Assembly (NCBI RefSeq): GCF_016735515.1
Contig: NZ_JAERQZ010000001.1
Location: 1,860,001-1,924,000, forward strand
DNA length: 64,000 nucleotides
Source: Piscinibacter sp. HJYY11
Lineage (GTDB): Bacteria; Pseudomonadota; Gammaproteobacteria; Burkholderiales; Burkholderiaceae_C
Direction of reading: 5' to 3'
Part shown: piece after piece, positions 15,654-25,028 of the stretch
How positions within the stretch are numbered: position 1 is the stretch's first letter
Layout of the letters: each line of letters begins with the position of its first letter
Made by a program: the position numbers and the translations under genes
The notes under the pieces: model-generated
The model's database searches: none
Told to the model about the DNA's origin: nothing
Seen by the model: the letters and a program-made list of their open reading frames with translations, nothing else

Positions 15654-17716
15654 GCGCCACGCTGTCACGCCGCACGCTGCTGGCCACGGCCGGCGGCATC
15701 ACGGTCAGCTTCGGGCTGGGCGGCTGCTCGCTGATCCCGCCCATCCCCAAGCGCCCCGCCCCGACGCTCGACGACGCGGTCGGCTGGATCCACCGTTCGG
15801 CCGACGGCCGTTTCGTGCTCTGGTGCCCGCGGGTCGAGATGGGGCAGAACGTATTGGGCGGCCTGCGCCGCATCGCCGCGCTGGAGCTGGGCGTGGGCGA
15901 AGAGTCCATCGACGTGCGCATCCCCGGCACCGGCGACATCGGGCGCGTGAAGGGCACGGTCGGCAGCGACTCCGTGCGCGAGCTGCTGGTGCCGCTGGCC
16001 ACCGCTTGCGCCCGCCTGCGCGACGAGATGAAGGCGCAGGGCGTCGAGCCGCCGCCTTTGCGGGCCATCGGCGCACTGCGCCAAGCGGCAACGTCGCCGC
16101 CCGTCGCGCAGCCGCAGCACCACGCACTCGTGACCGGCGCGCCCGTCTTCGCCGCCGACGTGCGCCTGCCCGGCATGCTGCACGCGAGCGTGCTGCGCCC
16201 GCCGTGGCGCCCCGAGCTCGGCGTCGAGCTCGAAGGCTGGGACCGTGAGGCGGTGCAGGCGGTGCCGGGCTTCGTCGCCCAGCTCACGCTGCCCGGGATC
16301 GACGGGCCGGTGCTGGTGGGTCGCGATCCGCAATCAATCTTCGCGATGCGCACGGCCGCGGCCGTGCGCTGGAAGAAACCGGCGCATATGCCCGACGCCG
16401 AGCGCATGGTCGACATCGACGCGGTGCTGGCAACAGGCCGCTTCACCAAAGACAGCGGCAGCGTGGAGGACGGGGCGTGGACGGTCGACCTGCGGCTCGA
16501 CGTGCCGATGGCCGCCCACGCCGCCATCGAGCCACGCTGCGCGGTCGCCCGCTTCGACACCACCGCCGACGGCAAGCTGACACTCGACCTCTGGTGTGCC
16601 ACGCAAGACCCGTTCTTCATCCGCGACGTGATGGCGCGTGACCACGGCCTGCCCGTCGAGCGCATCACGGTGCACAACCAGCGCCTGGGCGGCGGCTTCG
16701 GCGGGCGCACGTTGGCGCTCGTCGAACGCGAAGCGGCGTACGTGGCGCGGCCGATGAAGGCCCCCGTCAAGCTGCAGTGGACGCGTGAGGACGAGTTCAC
16801 CGGGGCCTTCCACCGGCCGCCTTCGTCGCACCGCGTGAAGGTGCGCGTGGGTGCCGACGGGCTCATCACCGACTGGTGGCATGCACTCTCGAGCTCGCAC
16901 GTGATCTTCACCTCGGCCGGCATGCCGCCGTGGATGCAGACCTTCACCGATTTTGTCGGCGACGCCGGCACCTCGCGTGGCCAGCATGCGCCGTATGCCT
17001 TCACGCGCCAGCGCCGCTCGATGCAGCTCACCCGCGTGCCGCTGGCCACCGGCCCCTGGCGCGGGCTGGGCGCCGGGCCCAACGTGCTGGCGATCGAAGC
17101 GGCGATGGACGCGGCCGCACGCGCCAGCCGGCAGGACCCGGTGGCGTTTCGCCTGCGGCACCTCGCGAACGCACCGGCGGGCGAGCATCTCGCGGACCCC
17201 GCACGCCTCGGCGCCGTGCTGCAACGGGTGGCCGAGCGCGCCAAACGCGAAGCGCCACGCGCCGCCGCGGCCGGCGAGCGCGTGGGACGCGGCGTGGCCT
17301 GCGGTGTCTACAAGGGCCTGAGCGTCGTCGCCGCGGTGGCCGAGGTCGCCGTCACCGCCGAACGCATCCGCGTCACGCGCCTCTGGTGCAGCCACGATTG
17401 CGGGGCAATGGTCGATGCACGCAGCGTGCGCGCGCAGGTCGAAGGCAACCTCGTCTGGAGCCTGAGCCTCGTGCTTTTCGAACGGCTCAGCGCGCCCGAC
17501 GCACGCGCTGCGCAAACAGGCCTGGCCGACTACCCGCTGCCACGCATCACCGACATGCCCACGCTCGACATCGACCTCGTGCCGAGCGACAAGCCGCCCA
17601 GCGGAGCCGGCGAGGCCGCCATCGTGGCCGGCGCCGGCGCCCTCTACAACGCGCTGGTGGCTGCCAGCGGCAAGCAGCCGACCCGCCTGCCGGTCACCCC
17701 CGCCGACCTCGCCTGA
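15650..17716 (+). CDS. molybdopterin-binding subunit of aldehyde/isoquinoline oxidoreductase type (IorB-like)
   Basis: A 688-residue molybdenum hydroxylase large subunit. It shows [16 protein letters not shown] near the N-terminus, the Moco-binding GGGFGGRT and [10 protein letters not shown] segments, and near the C-terminus [10 protein letters not shown] with Glu655 as the catalytic general base. It hydroxylates a heterocycle or aldehyde at a carbon using water. The N-terminus has a Tat motif (SRRTLLA, Arg7-Arg8) and then LGGC at 23-26, which also fits a lipobox, so the complex probably faces the periplasm. IorB-type subunits are usually somewhat longer than this. The substrate is not deducible. 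Overlaps the 2Fe-2S gene by 4 bases; a terminator follows at 17768. Confidence 0.87.
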   Translation: MSATLSRRTLLATAGGITVSFGLGGCSLIPPIPKRPAPTLDDAVGWIHRSADGRFVLWCPRVEMGQNVLGGLRRIAALELGVGEESIDVRIPGTGDIGRVKGTVGSDSVRELLVPLATACARLRDEMKAQGVEPPPLRAIGALRQAATSPPVAQPQHHALVTGAPVFAADVRLPGMLHASVLRPPWRPELGVELEGWDREAVQAVPGFVAQLTLPGIDGPVLVGRDPQSIFAMRTAAAVRWKKPAHMPDAERMVDIDAVLATGRFTKDSGSVEDGAWTVDLRLDVPMAAHAAIEPRCAVARFDTTADGKLTLDLWCATQDPFFIRDVMARDHGLPVERITVHNQRLGGGFGGRTLALVEREAAYVARPMKAPVKLQWTREDEFTGAFHRPPSSHRVKVRVGADGLITDWWHALSSSHVIFTSAGMPPWMQTFTDFVGDAGTSRGQHAPYAFTRQRRSMQLTRVPLATGPWRGLGAGPNVLAIEAAMDAAARASRQDPVAFRLRHLANAPAGEHLADPARLGAVLQRVAERAKREAPRAAAAGERVGRGVACGVYKGLSVVAAVAEVAVTAERIRVTRLWCSHDCGAMVDARSVRAQVEGNLVWSLSLVLFERLSAPDARAAQTGLADYPLPRITDMPTLDIDLVPSDKPPSGAGEAAIVAGAGALYNALVAASGKQPTRLPVTPADLA

Positions 17717-17767
17717 ACCGTGGTTTTTGACCGTCGCGCCCAGGCGGCGGCTGCGTAGAATGCGCCA

Positions 17768-17797
17768 CCGGGCCCAAATTTGGCGCCCGGTTTTTTT
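17768..17797 (+). terminator. intrinsic terminator after the iorAB-like operon / in front of guaC
   Basis: CCGGGC (17768-17773) pairs with GCCCGG (17785-17790), with an inner CC/GG extension, and is followed by seven Ts (17791-17797). It fits the end of the iorAB-like transcript 50 bases earlier. A TAGAAT hexamer at 17756-17761 lies directly before the stem, so it could also act on a transcript that starts here and runs into guaC. The rest of the 223-base gap (17798-17939) shows no further strong structure. Confidence 0.75.
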
Positions 17798-17939
17798 CGT
17801 CTGCCCCGCCCTCGCTGGCGGCCTTCGCGGACAACCGGGCTCACCAGTCAAGCGCTCGCAGCCATTGGGCCGCGCACTGCGTCTTCCAGGACATAACGCG
17901 CCGCTCCTTCGATCTGTGACCTTCCTCAGGAGCCTGACC

Positions 17940-18917
17940 ATGGAAATCTTCGACTACGACAACATCCTTCTGCTGCCGCGCAAGTGCCGCGTGGAGAGCC
18001 GCTCCGAGTGCGACAGCTCGGTCGAGTTCGGCGGGCGCAAGTTCCTGCTGCCGGTGGTGCCGGCCAACATGAAGACGGTGGTCGACGAGCCCATCTCCGA
18101 ATGGCTCGCCGCCAACGGCTACTTCTACGTGATGCACCGCTTCGACCTCGACAACGTGGCCTATGCGAAGCAGATGCGCGACAAGGGCCTGTTCGTGTCG
18201 ATCAGCGCCGGCGTGAAGGCCGACGACTACAAGATGATCGACCGCCTGGCGGCCGAAGGCGTGGGCGCCGACTACATCACCATCGACATCGCGCACGGCC
18301 ACGCCGAGACGGTGCGCAAGATGATCGAGCACATCAAGCAGAAGCTGCCGAGCACCTTCGTGATCGCCGGCAACGTGGGCACGCCCGAGGCGGTGATCGA
18401 CCTCGAGAACTGGGGCGCGGACGCGACCAAGGTCGGCATCGGCCCGGGCAAGGTGTGCATCACCAAGCTCAAGACGGGCTTCGGCACCGGCGGCTGGCAG
18501 CTCAGCGCGCTCAAGTGGTGTGCACGTGTGGCGACCAAGCCCATCATTGCCGACGGTGGCATCCGCGACCATGGCGACATCGCCAAGAGCGTGCGCTTCG
18601 GTGCGGCGATGGTGATGATCGGCTCGCTCTTCGCCGGCCACGAAGAATCTCCCGGCCGCACGATGGAAGTCGACGGCAAGCTCTTCAAGGAGTACTACGG
18701 CTCCGCGAGCGACTTCAACAAGGGCGAGTACAAGCACGTGGAAGGCAAGCGCATCCTTGAGCCGGTGAAGGGCAAGCTCGCCGACACCCTGCGCGAGATG
18801 CGCGAAGACGTGCAGAGCTCCATCAGCTACGCCGGCGGCACCCGGCTCGCCGACATCCGCAAGGTCAACTACGTGATCCTCGGCGGCGACAACGCGGGCG
18901 AGCATCTGCTGATGTAA
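17940..18917 (+). CDS. guaC: GMP reductase
   Basis: A 325-residue GMP reductase that turns GMP into IMP and ammonia with NADPH, recycling guanine to adenine nucleotides in the cytosol. The IMPDH-type barrel has the catalytic loop [15 protein letters not shown] with Cys173. There is no CBS insert, as expected for GuaC and unlike IMP dehydrogenase. The [15 protein letters not shown] phosphate-binding segment and the EYYGSAS loop support GuaC. Start: ATG at 17940 with AGGAG upstream; the longer open frame to 17727 is leader. It stands alone between the molybdenum operon and the amidase gene. A terminator-like hairpin lies in its leader (17768-17797), so attenuation is possible. Confidence 0.93.
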   Translation: MEIFDYDNILLLPRKCRVESRSECDSSVEFGGRKFLLPVVPANMKTVVDEPISEWLAANGYFYVMHRFDLDNVAYAKQMRDKGLFVSISAGVKADDYKMIDRLAAEGVGADYITIDIAHGHAETVRKMIEHIKQKLPSTFVIAGNVGTPEAVIDLENWGADATKVGIGPGKVCITKLKTGFGTGGWQLSALKWCARVATKPIIADGGIRDHGDIAKSVRFGAAMVMIGSLFAGHEESPGRTMEVDGKLFKEYYGSASDFNKGEYKHVEGKRILEPVKGKLADTLREMREDVQSSISYAGGTRLADIRKVNYVILGGDNAGEHLLM

Positions 18918-18942
18918 GGCCTTGTCTGCGATGCTATGGTGA

Positions 18943-18960
18943 AACGAGGCCTACCTCGTT
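18943..18960. repeat. inverted repeat between guaC and amidase gene
   Basis: AACGAGG-CCTA-CCTCGTT, a perfect 7-base-pair inverted repeat, sits 15 bases before the amidase ATG and 4 bases before its AGGAG site. There is no T run, so it is not a good terminator. It may be an operator or a hairpin that presents the ribosome site. Confidence 0.4.
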
Positions 18961-18975
18961 CATCAGGAGCACCGC

Positions 18976-20334
18976 ATGTCGTCGTTCTCATCCATCGAAA
19001 AGGCCGGCGCGATTGAGCTGGCCCGCCTGCTGGCCGAACGCAAGGTCGGCGCGCTGGAGCTGTGCGACCTGCACATCGCGCGCATCGAGCAGCGCGACAC
19101 CACGATCAACGCCGTGGTGGTGCGCGACTTCGATCGGGCCCGAGAGGCCGCCCGTGCGGCCGATACGGCGCTGGCCCGTGGCGAACGCCGGCCCCTGCTG
19201 GGCGTGCCGATGACGGTGAAGGAATCGTTCGACGTGGCGGGCCTGCCCACCACCTGGGGCTTTGCCGAATTCGCCGACTACCGGCCCGACGCGGACGCGC
19301 TGGCCGTCACGCGACTCAAGGAGGCCGGCGCGGTCATCCTCGGCAAGACCAACGTGCCGGTGGCGCTGGGCGACTGGCAGACGGTGCACCCGCTCTACGG
19401 CCGCACCAACAACCCGCTGGACCTCGAACGCTCGCCGGGCGGGTCGTCGGGCGGCTCGGCTGCCGCGCTCGCGTCGCACATGGTGCCGCTGGAGCTGGGC
19501 TCCGACATCGGCGGCTCGGTCCGCGTGCCGGCGCACTTCTGCGGGCTCTACGGCCACAAGCCGAGCTTCGGCCTGCTGCCGCCGCGCGGGCACAAGCCGC
19601 CACGGGCCGATGGTGCCGGCTCGGGCCTCGCGGTGATCGGCCCGCTGGCGCGCCACATCGACGACCTCACGCTGGCCTTCGACCTGCTCGCCGTGGCCGA
19701 CCCGCTGGACCCGGGACTGCGCTTCGCGCCGCCGCCGCCACGCGCGACGTCGCCAAAGGGCGCGCGCCTGCTGGTGGTCGACACCCACCCGCGCTGCGCT
19801 ACCGACACCGACACGCGCCAGGTGCTGGCCGCCCTGGCCGCCGACTTCGAGCGCGCCGGCGCCACCGTCTCGCGCAGCAGCCCGCTGTTGCCGGACCTGG
19901 AGGCCTCGCACAAGCTCTACATCCCGATGCTGATGACCGAGGTCAACCGCGCCACGCCCGAGCAGCAGCCGCCGCTCACGGCCAACCAGTGGCTGGGCCT
20001 GCTCGACGCACGCCAGCGCCTGCGCAACCAATGGGCCGCCTTCTTCCGCGAATTCGATGCCGTGCTTGCACCGGCGTTCGGCACACCGGCTTTCCGCCAG
20101 TTCGACGACGGGCCGTGGCAGGGGCGGCAGCTGGCGGTCGATGGCCAGCCCACGCCCTATGGCGACCAGCTCGCCTGGCCCGGCGTCGCCACCGTCGCCG
20201 GCCTGCCGGCCACCGTCGCGCCGGCGAGCAAGTCCAAAGACGGCCTCCCGATCGGCGTGCAGATCATCGGCCCGTGGCAGGAAGACCGCACGACACTGGC
20301 GCTCGCCGGCATGGTGGGCCAGCTCAGGCGCTGA
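18976..20334 (+). CDS. amidase-signature family amidase
   Basis: A 452-residue amidase-signature hydrolase. The Ser-cisSer-Lys triad is intact: Lys82 in MTVKES, Ser157 in GGSSGGSAAA and Ser181 in DIGGSVRVPA. It hydrolyses a carboxylic amide to acid and ammonia; the substrate is not deducible. There is no signal peptide. It is not linked to gatB or gatC and lacks GatA-specific context, so a free-standing amidase is favoured over tRNA amidotransferase. ATG follows AGGAG with proper spacing. Its 3' end faces the TelA operon with a 12-base gap and no visible terminator. Confidence 0.87.
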   Translation: MSSFSSIEKAGAIELARLLAERKVGALELCDLHIARIEQRDTTINAVVVRDFDRAREAARAADTALARGERRPLLGVPMTVKESFDVAGLPTTWGFAEFADYRPDADALAVTRLKEAGAVILGKTNVPVALGDWQTVHPLYGRTNNPLDLERSPGGSSGGSAAALASHMVPLELGSDIGGSVRVPAHFCGLYGHKPSFGLLPPRGHKPPRADGAGSGLAVIGPLARHIDDLTLAFDLLAVADPLDPGLRFAPPPPRATSPKGARLLVVDTHPRCATDTDTRQVLAALAADFERAGATVSRSSPLLPDLEASHKLYIPMLMTEVNRATPEQQPPLTANQWLGLLDARQRLRNQWAAFFREFDAVLAPAFGTPAFRQFDDGPWQGRQLAVDGQPTPYGDQLAWPGVATVAGLPATVAPASKSKDGLPIGVQIIGPWQEDRTTLALAGMVGQLRR

Positions 20335-20346
20335 ACGCGGCGCCGA

Positions 20347-21567
20347 TCAGAGCGACACCGGCCCCTGGATCTGCGCCTGCCCGGCTTCGCGGGCCTGCTG
20401 CTGGCGCACACGGTCGATGTACTGCTGGCTCTTCTGAAGCTGCTCGGCCATGATGGTGTTGTTCTGGCCCATCGCCGCAATCGCCTTGGAGCGGAAGCTG
20501 TCCATCGCATCCATGGCCTTGTAGGTCTGCTCGAACATCTCCTTGATCTTGTCGATGCCCAGCATGGGGTTGCTCGCGAACTCGGCCGTCTTGTCGACGT
20601 GGCTGTTGAGCTGGCGGCCCGTTTCGGTGATGAGGTTGCCGATGGTGGTGTTGACGCCTTGCAGCATCTCCATCACCTGCACCTGGTTGCCGGTGGCCCG
20701 CGCCACGGTCTGCGCGACCGCGAGCGCGCTCATGCCGGTGGTCGCCACGCGGCTGCAGCCGTTCATCATCTCGCGGCCGGTCTTCTTGAGCACGTCGAGC
20801 GCGAGGTAGCCGTTCACGCACACCGCCTGTTGCGTCAGGATGTCGGCGAGGTTCTGGCGGGCGTAGAAGAGCACTTCCTGTTCGAGCGCGTTGGCGCGCT
20901 GCGGGTCGGTGGCTTTCAGGGACTGCACCCGTTCGGCGAGGCGCGCATCGAGCGAAGTGGCGAACTGCGCAGCCGCGGCGAGCTTCTGCATCGCCTCCCA
21001 CAGCTTGGTGCGGGTGGCTTCGATGTCGACGATGTCCTTCTGCACGTCGTCGCGGGCCGCGTAGAGCTGCGCCATGCTCTTCTGCAGCTGCGAGCCGGCG
21101 CTCTCGAACTTGCGGAAGTAGGCCTTGAGCTTGTTGCCGAAGGGGATGAAGCCCAGCAGCTTGTTGGGCGCCAGCAGGTCGCCTTCGTTGCCGGGGTTGA
21201 GCTTGTCGAGGTGGCCGCGGATCTCGCCGATGGCCTTGTACGCCGCGGTCTCTTCGGCGCCGATGAAGTTGCGCTGCAGGAAGCGGCCCTGCATCAGGCC
21301 GGCCGCGTTCGAGATCTCTTCGCGGCCGAGCGCGAAGGCGCTGTCGAGCTTGTGCTTGAACTCGGCGCTGTGCACGTCTTCGGTCATCAGCGCGTCGATG
21401 AAGCGCATCACCTGGTCATCGACCGCCTTCGCCACCTCGGGCTTCAGTGGCACCGCGGTGCGCGTGGCCTCGGCCGGCACGGGGGTGATGACCTCGGGCG
21501 GGGTGAGCTGGAAGTTGGGCACGCCGCCGTAGGCGACGGTGGGGGTGTCTTCAGGGCCGTTGTTCAT
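20347..21567 (-). CDS. TelA-family toxic-anion-resistance protein
   Basis: A 406-residue mostly helical protein of the TelA/KlaA family (PF05816). The family is linked to tellurite and other toxic-anion or envelope-stress tolerance, but its biochemical activity is unknown. Visible hallmarks are the NPGNEGDLLAPNKLLGFIPFGNKL hinge region near residue 125-150 and a long coiled-coil-prone body with few prolines. No signal peptide or membrane helix is seen. The N-terminal 40 residues are Pro/Thr-rich. It is the last gene of a four-gene operon, overlapping the two-TM protein gene by 17 bases. Context suggests it works with a membrane-bound sensor or ligand-binding complex rather than as a plasmid-borne tellurite determinant. 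Confidence 0.85.
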   Translation of the reverse strand: MNNGPEDTPTVAYGGVPNFQLTPPEVITPVPAEATRTAVPLKPEVAKAVDDQVMRFIDALMTEDVHSAEFKHKLDSAFALGREEISNAAGLMQGRFLQRNFIGAEETAAYKAIGEIRGHLDKLNPGNEGDLLAPNKLLGFIPFGNKLKAYFRKFESAGSQLQKSMAQLYAARDDVQKDIVDIEATRTKLWEAMQKLAAAAQFATSLDARLAERVQSLKATDPQRANALEQEVLFYARQNLADILTQQAVCVNGYLALDVLKKTGREMMNGCSRVATTGMSALAVAQTVARATGNQVQVMEMLQGVNTTIGNLITETGRQLNSHVDKTAEFASNPMLGIDKIKEMFEQTYKAMDAMDSFRSKAIAAMGQNNTIMAEQLQKSQQYIDRVRQQQAREAGQAQIQGPVSL

Positions 21568-22258
21568 TCTTGGGCTCCGCTGCGGGTTGTATCTCAGGGG
21601 CGGCTAGCGACGGCTTGCCGAATTTGTCGTGCAGGAATCGCGAGTGCACGAGGAAGGCCTGCGCATCCTGGCTGGCGAGGTCATCGGCCAGCTGCTTCAC
21701 CTTGGTCTCCAGCTCGTTAAGCGTATCGCGGAAGATGTCCTGCGCCGTCTTGCCATCGTGCAGCACGCGGCTGGCGGCGTACTGTGGCGGAATCGACAGA
21801 TACGCCTTCAGCGCATCGGGCAGGTACGAGATGGCGATGTGGCGGGCGTGGAAGCCCTCCTGCATCGACAGCACACCCTGGCTGCGCTCCCATTGCGACA
21901 AGAGCGATTGCAACGACTTGCACAGGTCGAGCGCCTTGGCCTGCAGGCTTGCGGGCAGGCGGTTCTCGGGGTTGTATTCGACGAGGCCACGCACGCCGGC
22001 GAGCGCGCGGGTCATCGCTTCTCTCGCATCACCCTCGTCGCTGAACTCGAGCGCGTCTTCCCACATCGGGCCCGAAAGCTTGGGAAAGCCCAGCCACAGC
22101 CCGCCGATCACGAAGCCGGCGATGTAGCCACCGAAGGCGAGCGGCAAGCCGGCGACGCCGATGAGGTTGAGCGCCTTCAGCACCAGCACCACGGTGGCGA
22201 GGCCGAGCCCGCACCAGTTGGCGGGGCTCAGCAGGATGCGCGCAAGCCTGTCCATCAT
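21551..22258 (-). CDS. two-TM membrane protein of TelA operon (XpaC-like position)
   Basis: A 235-residue protein whose first 60 residues form two hydrophobic helices (about 17-35 and 41-57) with a short loop. The remaining 170 residues are soluble, helical and charged. The layout and linkage to TelA recall XpaC-family partners of TelA in other bacteria, but I cannot confirm homology from sequence alone. The C-terminal part (residues about 90-210) likely faces the cytosol and could contact TelA. It overlaps the VWA gene upstream by 4 bases and the telA-type gene downstream by 17 bases, so all are translationally coupled. Function unknown. Confidence 0.75.
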   Translation of the reverse strand: MMDRLARILLSPANWCGLGLATVVLVLKALNLIGVAGLPLAFGGYIAGFVIGGLWLGFPKLSGPMWEDALEFSDEGDAREAMTRALAGVRGLVEYNPENRLPASLQAKALDLCKSLQSLLSQWERSQGVLSMQEGFHARHIAISYLPDALKAYLSIPPQYAASRVLHDGKTAQDIFRDTLNELETKVKQLADDLASQDAQAFLVHSRFLHDKFGKPSLAAPEIQPAAEPKNEQRP

Positions 22259-23916
22259 TGGTAGGCGCGGATGTCCTTGAACACCGCGTACAGCGGCGTC
22301 TTGCGCGCATCGAAGACTTTGCCGCCGGTCGTCTGCACCAGGGCCTTGAGGTCGGCTTCCTTCGCTTCACCGAAGAGCACCATGAAGACCGGGATGCCGC
22401 GCACGTCTTCCGGCAGCGCCGCATACGCTTGCTGGAACTGCTCCAGGCTGCGGCCCTTGGTGTTCTCGCCATCGGTGAACGCGACCACCGAGTACTGGTA
22501 GTTGGGGTTCTTCTGCTTCTGCTCCAGCATGTGCTTGAGCGCGGCGAGCACGCTGTCGTAGAGCGCGGTGCCGCCGGTCATGCGCAGGCCGTCGGCGTAG
22601 GCGCGCACCTCGGCCAGCACGGCCTGCTTGGCCTCGGAATCCTCCTGAACCTGCACGCCCTTGGCCTGCGGGCGGCCGGTGGGGATCTCGAAGTAGGTCA
22701 TGCGCCAGGGTTGGTCGCTGAAGGGCAGCATCCAGACCTTCTCGCGGTTCGTCAGCTTGGCGAGACGCCCGGTGAGCGAGCTGTCGGCGCCGGCCACGTA
22801 GTGCAGCGCCTGGATGAGTTGCGCGCGGCGGCCCTGGCCGTCCATGCTGCCGCTGGTGTCGAGCACGAAGGTGCTGGCGATCGGGCGGCGGAATTCGTTC
22901 AGGTAGGCGTCGATCAGGCCATCGGCCAAAGCGCGGTCGGGCGAGAACGGCAGCTCGATGCGCATGCCTTCCTTGGGCAGCAGGTCGGCCACGGTGGCGG
23001 CCACCTCGGCGTTGATCGGGCGGCGCAGGGTCTGGCGGGCGAGCCACTTCTGCGCGTCGGCGCCCTTGAGGTAGGCCACGACCTTCAGGTAGTCGTCGCG
23101 GCGCTCGTCCTTCAGCAGCATGAAGGGGTAGTCGGCGGTGGCCACGCCTTCGTGCGGGTAGACCAGCACCAGCTTCTCGCGCAGCTTGCCGCCGTTGTTG
23201 AGCGAGAGCAGCCAGCTTTCGTAGTTGATGAAGGCGTTGACCTGCGACGGGTTGTTGCCCTGCTGCTCGAGGAACTTTTCGGTGAGGTAAGTCGAGTTGT
23301 CGCCGGGGAGCTTGTAGCCCTTGAGGAAGCTGGCGATGGCGCCGCGGTTCACGTCGGCGGCGGTCAGGGCTTCGGACTTCTGGCTGGCCGCGGCCACCAC
23401 GCCCATCAGCGCCATGAAGCCCTGGTTGGAGGTGGCGGGGTTCGACAGGGCGTAGCGCAGCTTGCCCTGCGAGGCGGCTTGGGTGATCTCGCGCCAGCCG
23501 ACCTTGGCGGCCGTGGCTGGGTCGTCCCAGCCGAGTTGCCTGGCGGCGGTCTGGTTCACGCCGACGGCGATGGGCGACAGCATGATCTTTTCCTGCAGCT
23601 TCACGCGGGCCTGGCCCTGCGGATCGCTCAGCAGGTACTTCGCGTTGGCGAACCAGGCGGCGTGCGCAGGCGTCGAGCCGCTCAAGACCGCCTCGGTGCT
23701 TTCCATCGTGCCGCCCCAGGTGAAGCGCAGGCGCACGCCCGTCGCCTTTTCGACCATCTCTTCCAGCGGCTGCGCGTCTTTGAGATCTGTGGTGGCAAGC
23801 ACGGTGAAGACCGGCTTGTTGCTGTCGGCCGCCTTCGGTGCATCGGCCGCGTCTTTCCTGTCGCAGGCGGTCAAGAACAGCACCGCCAGCAACATCCCTC
23901 CCAGGATTCTTCTCAT
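22255..23916 (-). CDS. binding-protein-like/VWA fusion lipoprotein
   Basis: A 553-residue exported lipoprotein (signal with LTAC lipobox, Cys18). Residues about 35-330 look like an ABC-type extracellular solute-binding fold (FTVLATTDLKD start, NPATSNQGF loop, ADYPFMLL). A von Willebrand A domain follows with a complete metal site: DTSGS at 353-357, a Thr in the MTGGTALYD loop and an Asp in AFTDGENT. VWA domains bind protein partners through a metal ion. Joining a ligand-binding fold to a VWA domain suggests that substrate sensing is coupled to partner binding at the outer face of the inner membrane or in the periplasm. It overlaps its neighbours by 4 bases on both sides. Confidence 0.82.
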   Translation of the reverse strand: MRRILGGMLLAVLFLTACDRKDAADAPKAADSNKPVFTVLATTDLKDAQPLEEMVEKATGVRLRFTWGGTMESTEAVLSGSTPAHAAWFANAKYLLSDPQGQARVKLQEKIMLSPIAVGVNQTAARQLGWDDPATAAKVGWREITQAASQGKLRYALSNPATSNQGFMALMGVVAAASQKSEALTAADVNRGAIASFLKGYKLPGDNSTYLTEKFLEQQGNNPSQVNAFINYESWLLSLNNGGKLREKLVLVYPHEGVATADYPFMLLKDERRDDYLKVVAYLKGADAQKWLARQTLRRPINAEVAATVADLLPKEGMRIELPFSPDRALADGLIDAYLNEFRRPIASTFVLDTSGSMDGQGRRAQLIQALHYVAGADSSLTGRLAKLTNREKVWMLPFSDQPWRMTYFEIPTGRPQAKGVQVQEDSEAKQAVLAEVRAYADGLRMTGGTALYDSVLAALKHMLEQKQKNPNYQYSVVAFTDGENTKGRSLEQFQQAYAALPEDVRGIPVFMVLFGEAKEADLKALVQTTGGKVFDARKTPLYAVFKDIRAYQ

Positions 23917-25028
23917 TGCGTCATCTCCTTGGCCACGGCATCGATCATCTCGGCCATCAGCTCGAAGGCCGGCGGGTCGATGACCTGCGTGATGCGCTCC
24001 TCCACCGCGAGGCCGGTGGGTTTCACGGCCTCCATGAAAAGGCCCGTGTCCGCCACCCGGAACCCGTAGCTCACCGCAATGCGCTGCAGGTCGACGTTGC
24101 GCGCCAGCAGGTCGGCGAGCGCCTTGGCCTTCTCGCTCGCCGCGATGAACACGACCTTGTTGACGATGGTCGGCTGCGGGTAGAGCAACACCATGTCCGG
24201 CCCGACGCCCTTCTTGTCGAGCGCATAGGCGACGAGCTGGTTCTCGTAGATGAAGGCCAGCGGCGTCTTGCCGATGCCGATGGCCACGTAGTCGTCGAAG
24301 TTGCCGTTGACGTAGTTCTCCTGGTAGCCCTGGCGCTTGAAGAGCTCGGCCAGCCGGGTGGCGAGTGGGATCGCGGTGGCCCGGTCGGTCACCACGTCAC
24401 CGTGCACGGCGTAGCTCGTGAGCGCGAGGTAATTGGCCGCCGAGTTGCTGCGGCGAACGTCGGTGGTGGAGACGAGCACGCTGCGTGTCACGTCGTAGGC
24501 GCTGCTGTCCTTCAGGTCCTTCCAGCGCTTCTTCGCGAGCATGGCCTGCGTGAGCTTGGCCATGTCGACACCGTAGATGCGCTCGCCCAGCGGCTTGGCC
24601 ATGTCGTTGGCCACCAGGATCTTGGCGACCGGCGTCCAGCTCGCGATCACCATCGGGGTGTGGAAGGGCGAGGACTGGGCCACGCTGATGCCGGCCTTGC
24701 GGGCGGCATCGCTGATCTGGTTTGCGGCGACCACGCCCGAGGGGAAGAGGAAGTCGGGCATCTGGCCTGCGACCACCTTGCCGGCCATCTCGCGGCTGCC
24801 CACGCGCACCACCGACACCGGCAGGCGGTTGTCGGCCAGGATCTTCTTGACACGCTCGTCCTTGAAGAAGGGCTCGACGTCGAGCGCGATCACGCCCTTC
24901 AGTTCGGTCACCGGCCCCAGGGCTTTTTCAGCCACCTCGGCTTGCTGCCCCCGCAGCGCAAAAAACAAAGCCGCCGCAAACCCGGCCAGGAGGACCAGGG
25001 TCAGCACCAGCTTGCTCGTTTTGGACAT
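23913..25028 (-). CDS. membrane-anchored substrate-binding-like protein, first gene of TelA operon
   Basis: A 371-residue protein with one N-terminal hydrophobic helix (residues 6-25) and no lipobox or clear cleavage site, so probably an inner-membrane anchor. The rest resembles an extracellular solute-binding fold: VIALDVEPFF start, AGQMPDFLFPSGVVAAN, an SSAYDVTRSVLVSTTD segment and a FDDYVAIGIGKTPLAFIYE hinge region. It is distantly like the binding-protein half of the next gene, hinting at an old duplication. The ligand is unknown. It begins a four-gene operon, divergent from valS with 131 bases between the starts. Start at 25028 puts the helix right at the N-terminus; an upstream start would add 11 charged residues. 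Confidence 0.75.
   Translation of the reverse strand: MSKTSKLVLTLVLLAGFAAALFFALRGQQAEVAEKALGPVTELKGVIALDVEPFFKDERVKKILADNRLPVSVVRVGSREMAGKVVAGQMPDFLFPSGVVAANQISDAARKAGISVAQSSPFHTPMVIASWTPVAKILVANDMAKPLGERIYGVDMAKLTQAMLAKKRWKDLKDSSAYDVTRSVLVSTTDVRRSNSAANYLALTSYAVHGDVVTDRATAIPLATRLAELFKRQGYQENYVNGNFDDYVAIGIGKTPLAFIYENQLVAYALDKKGVGPDMVLLYPQPTIVNKVVFIAASEKAKALADLLARNVDLQRIAVSYGFRVADTGLFMEAVKPTGLAVEERITQVIDPPAFELMAEMIDAVAKEMTQ

Noticed and set aside
17798..17939. Possible purine riboswitch in the guaC leader
   Set aside because: No match to the conserved cores of known purine, xanthine or guanine riboswitches could be recognised; only a terminator is clear.
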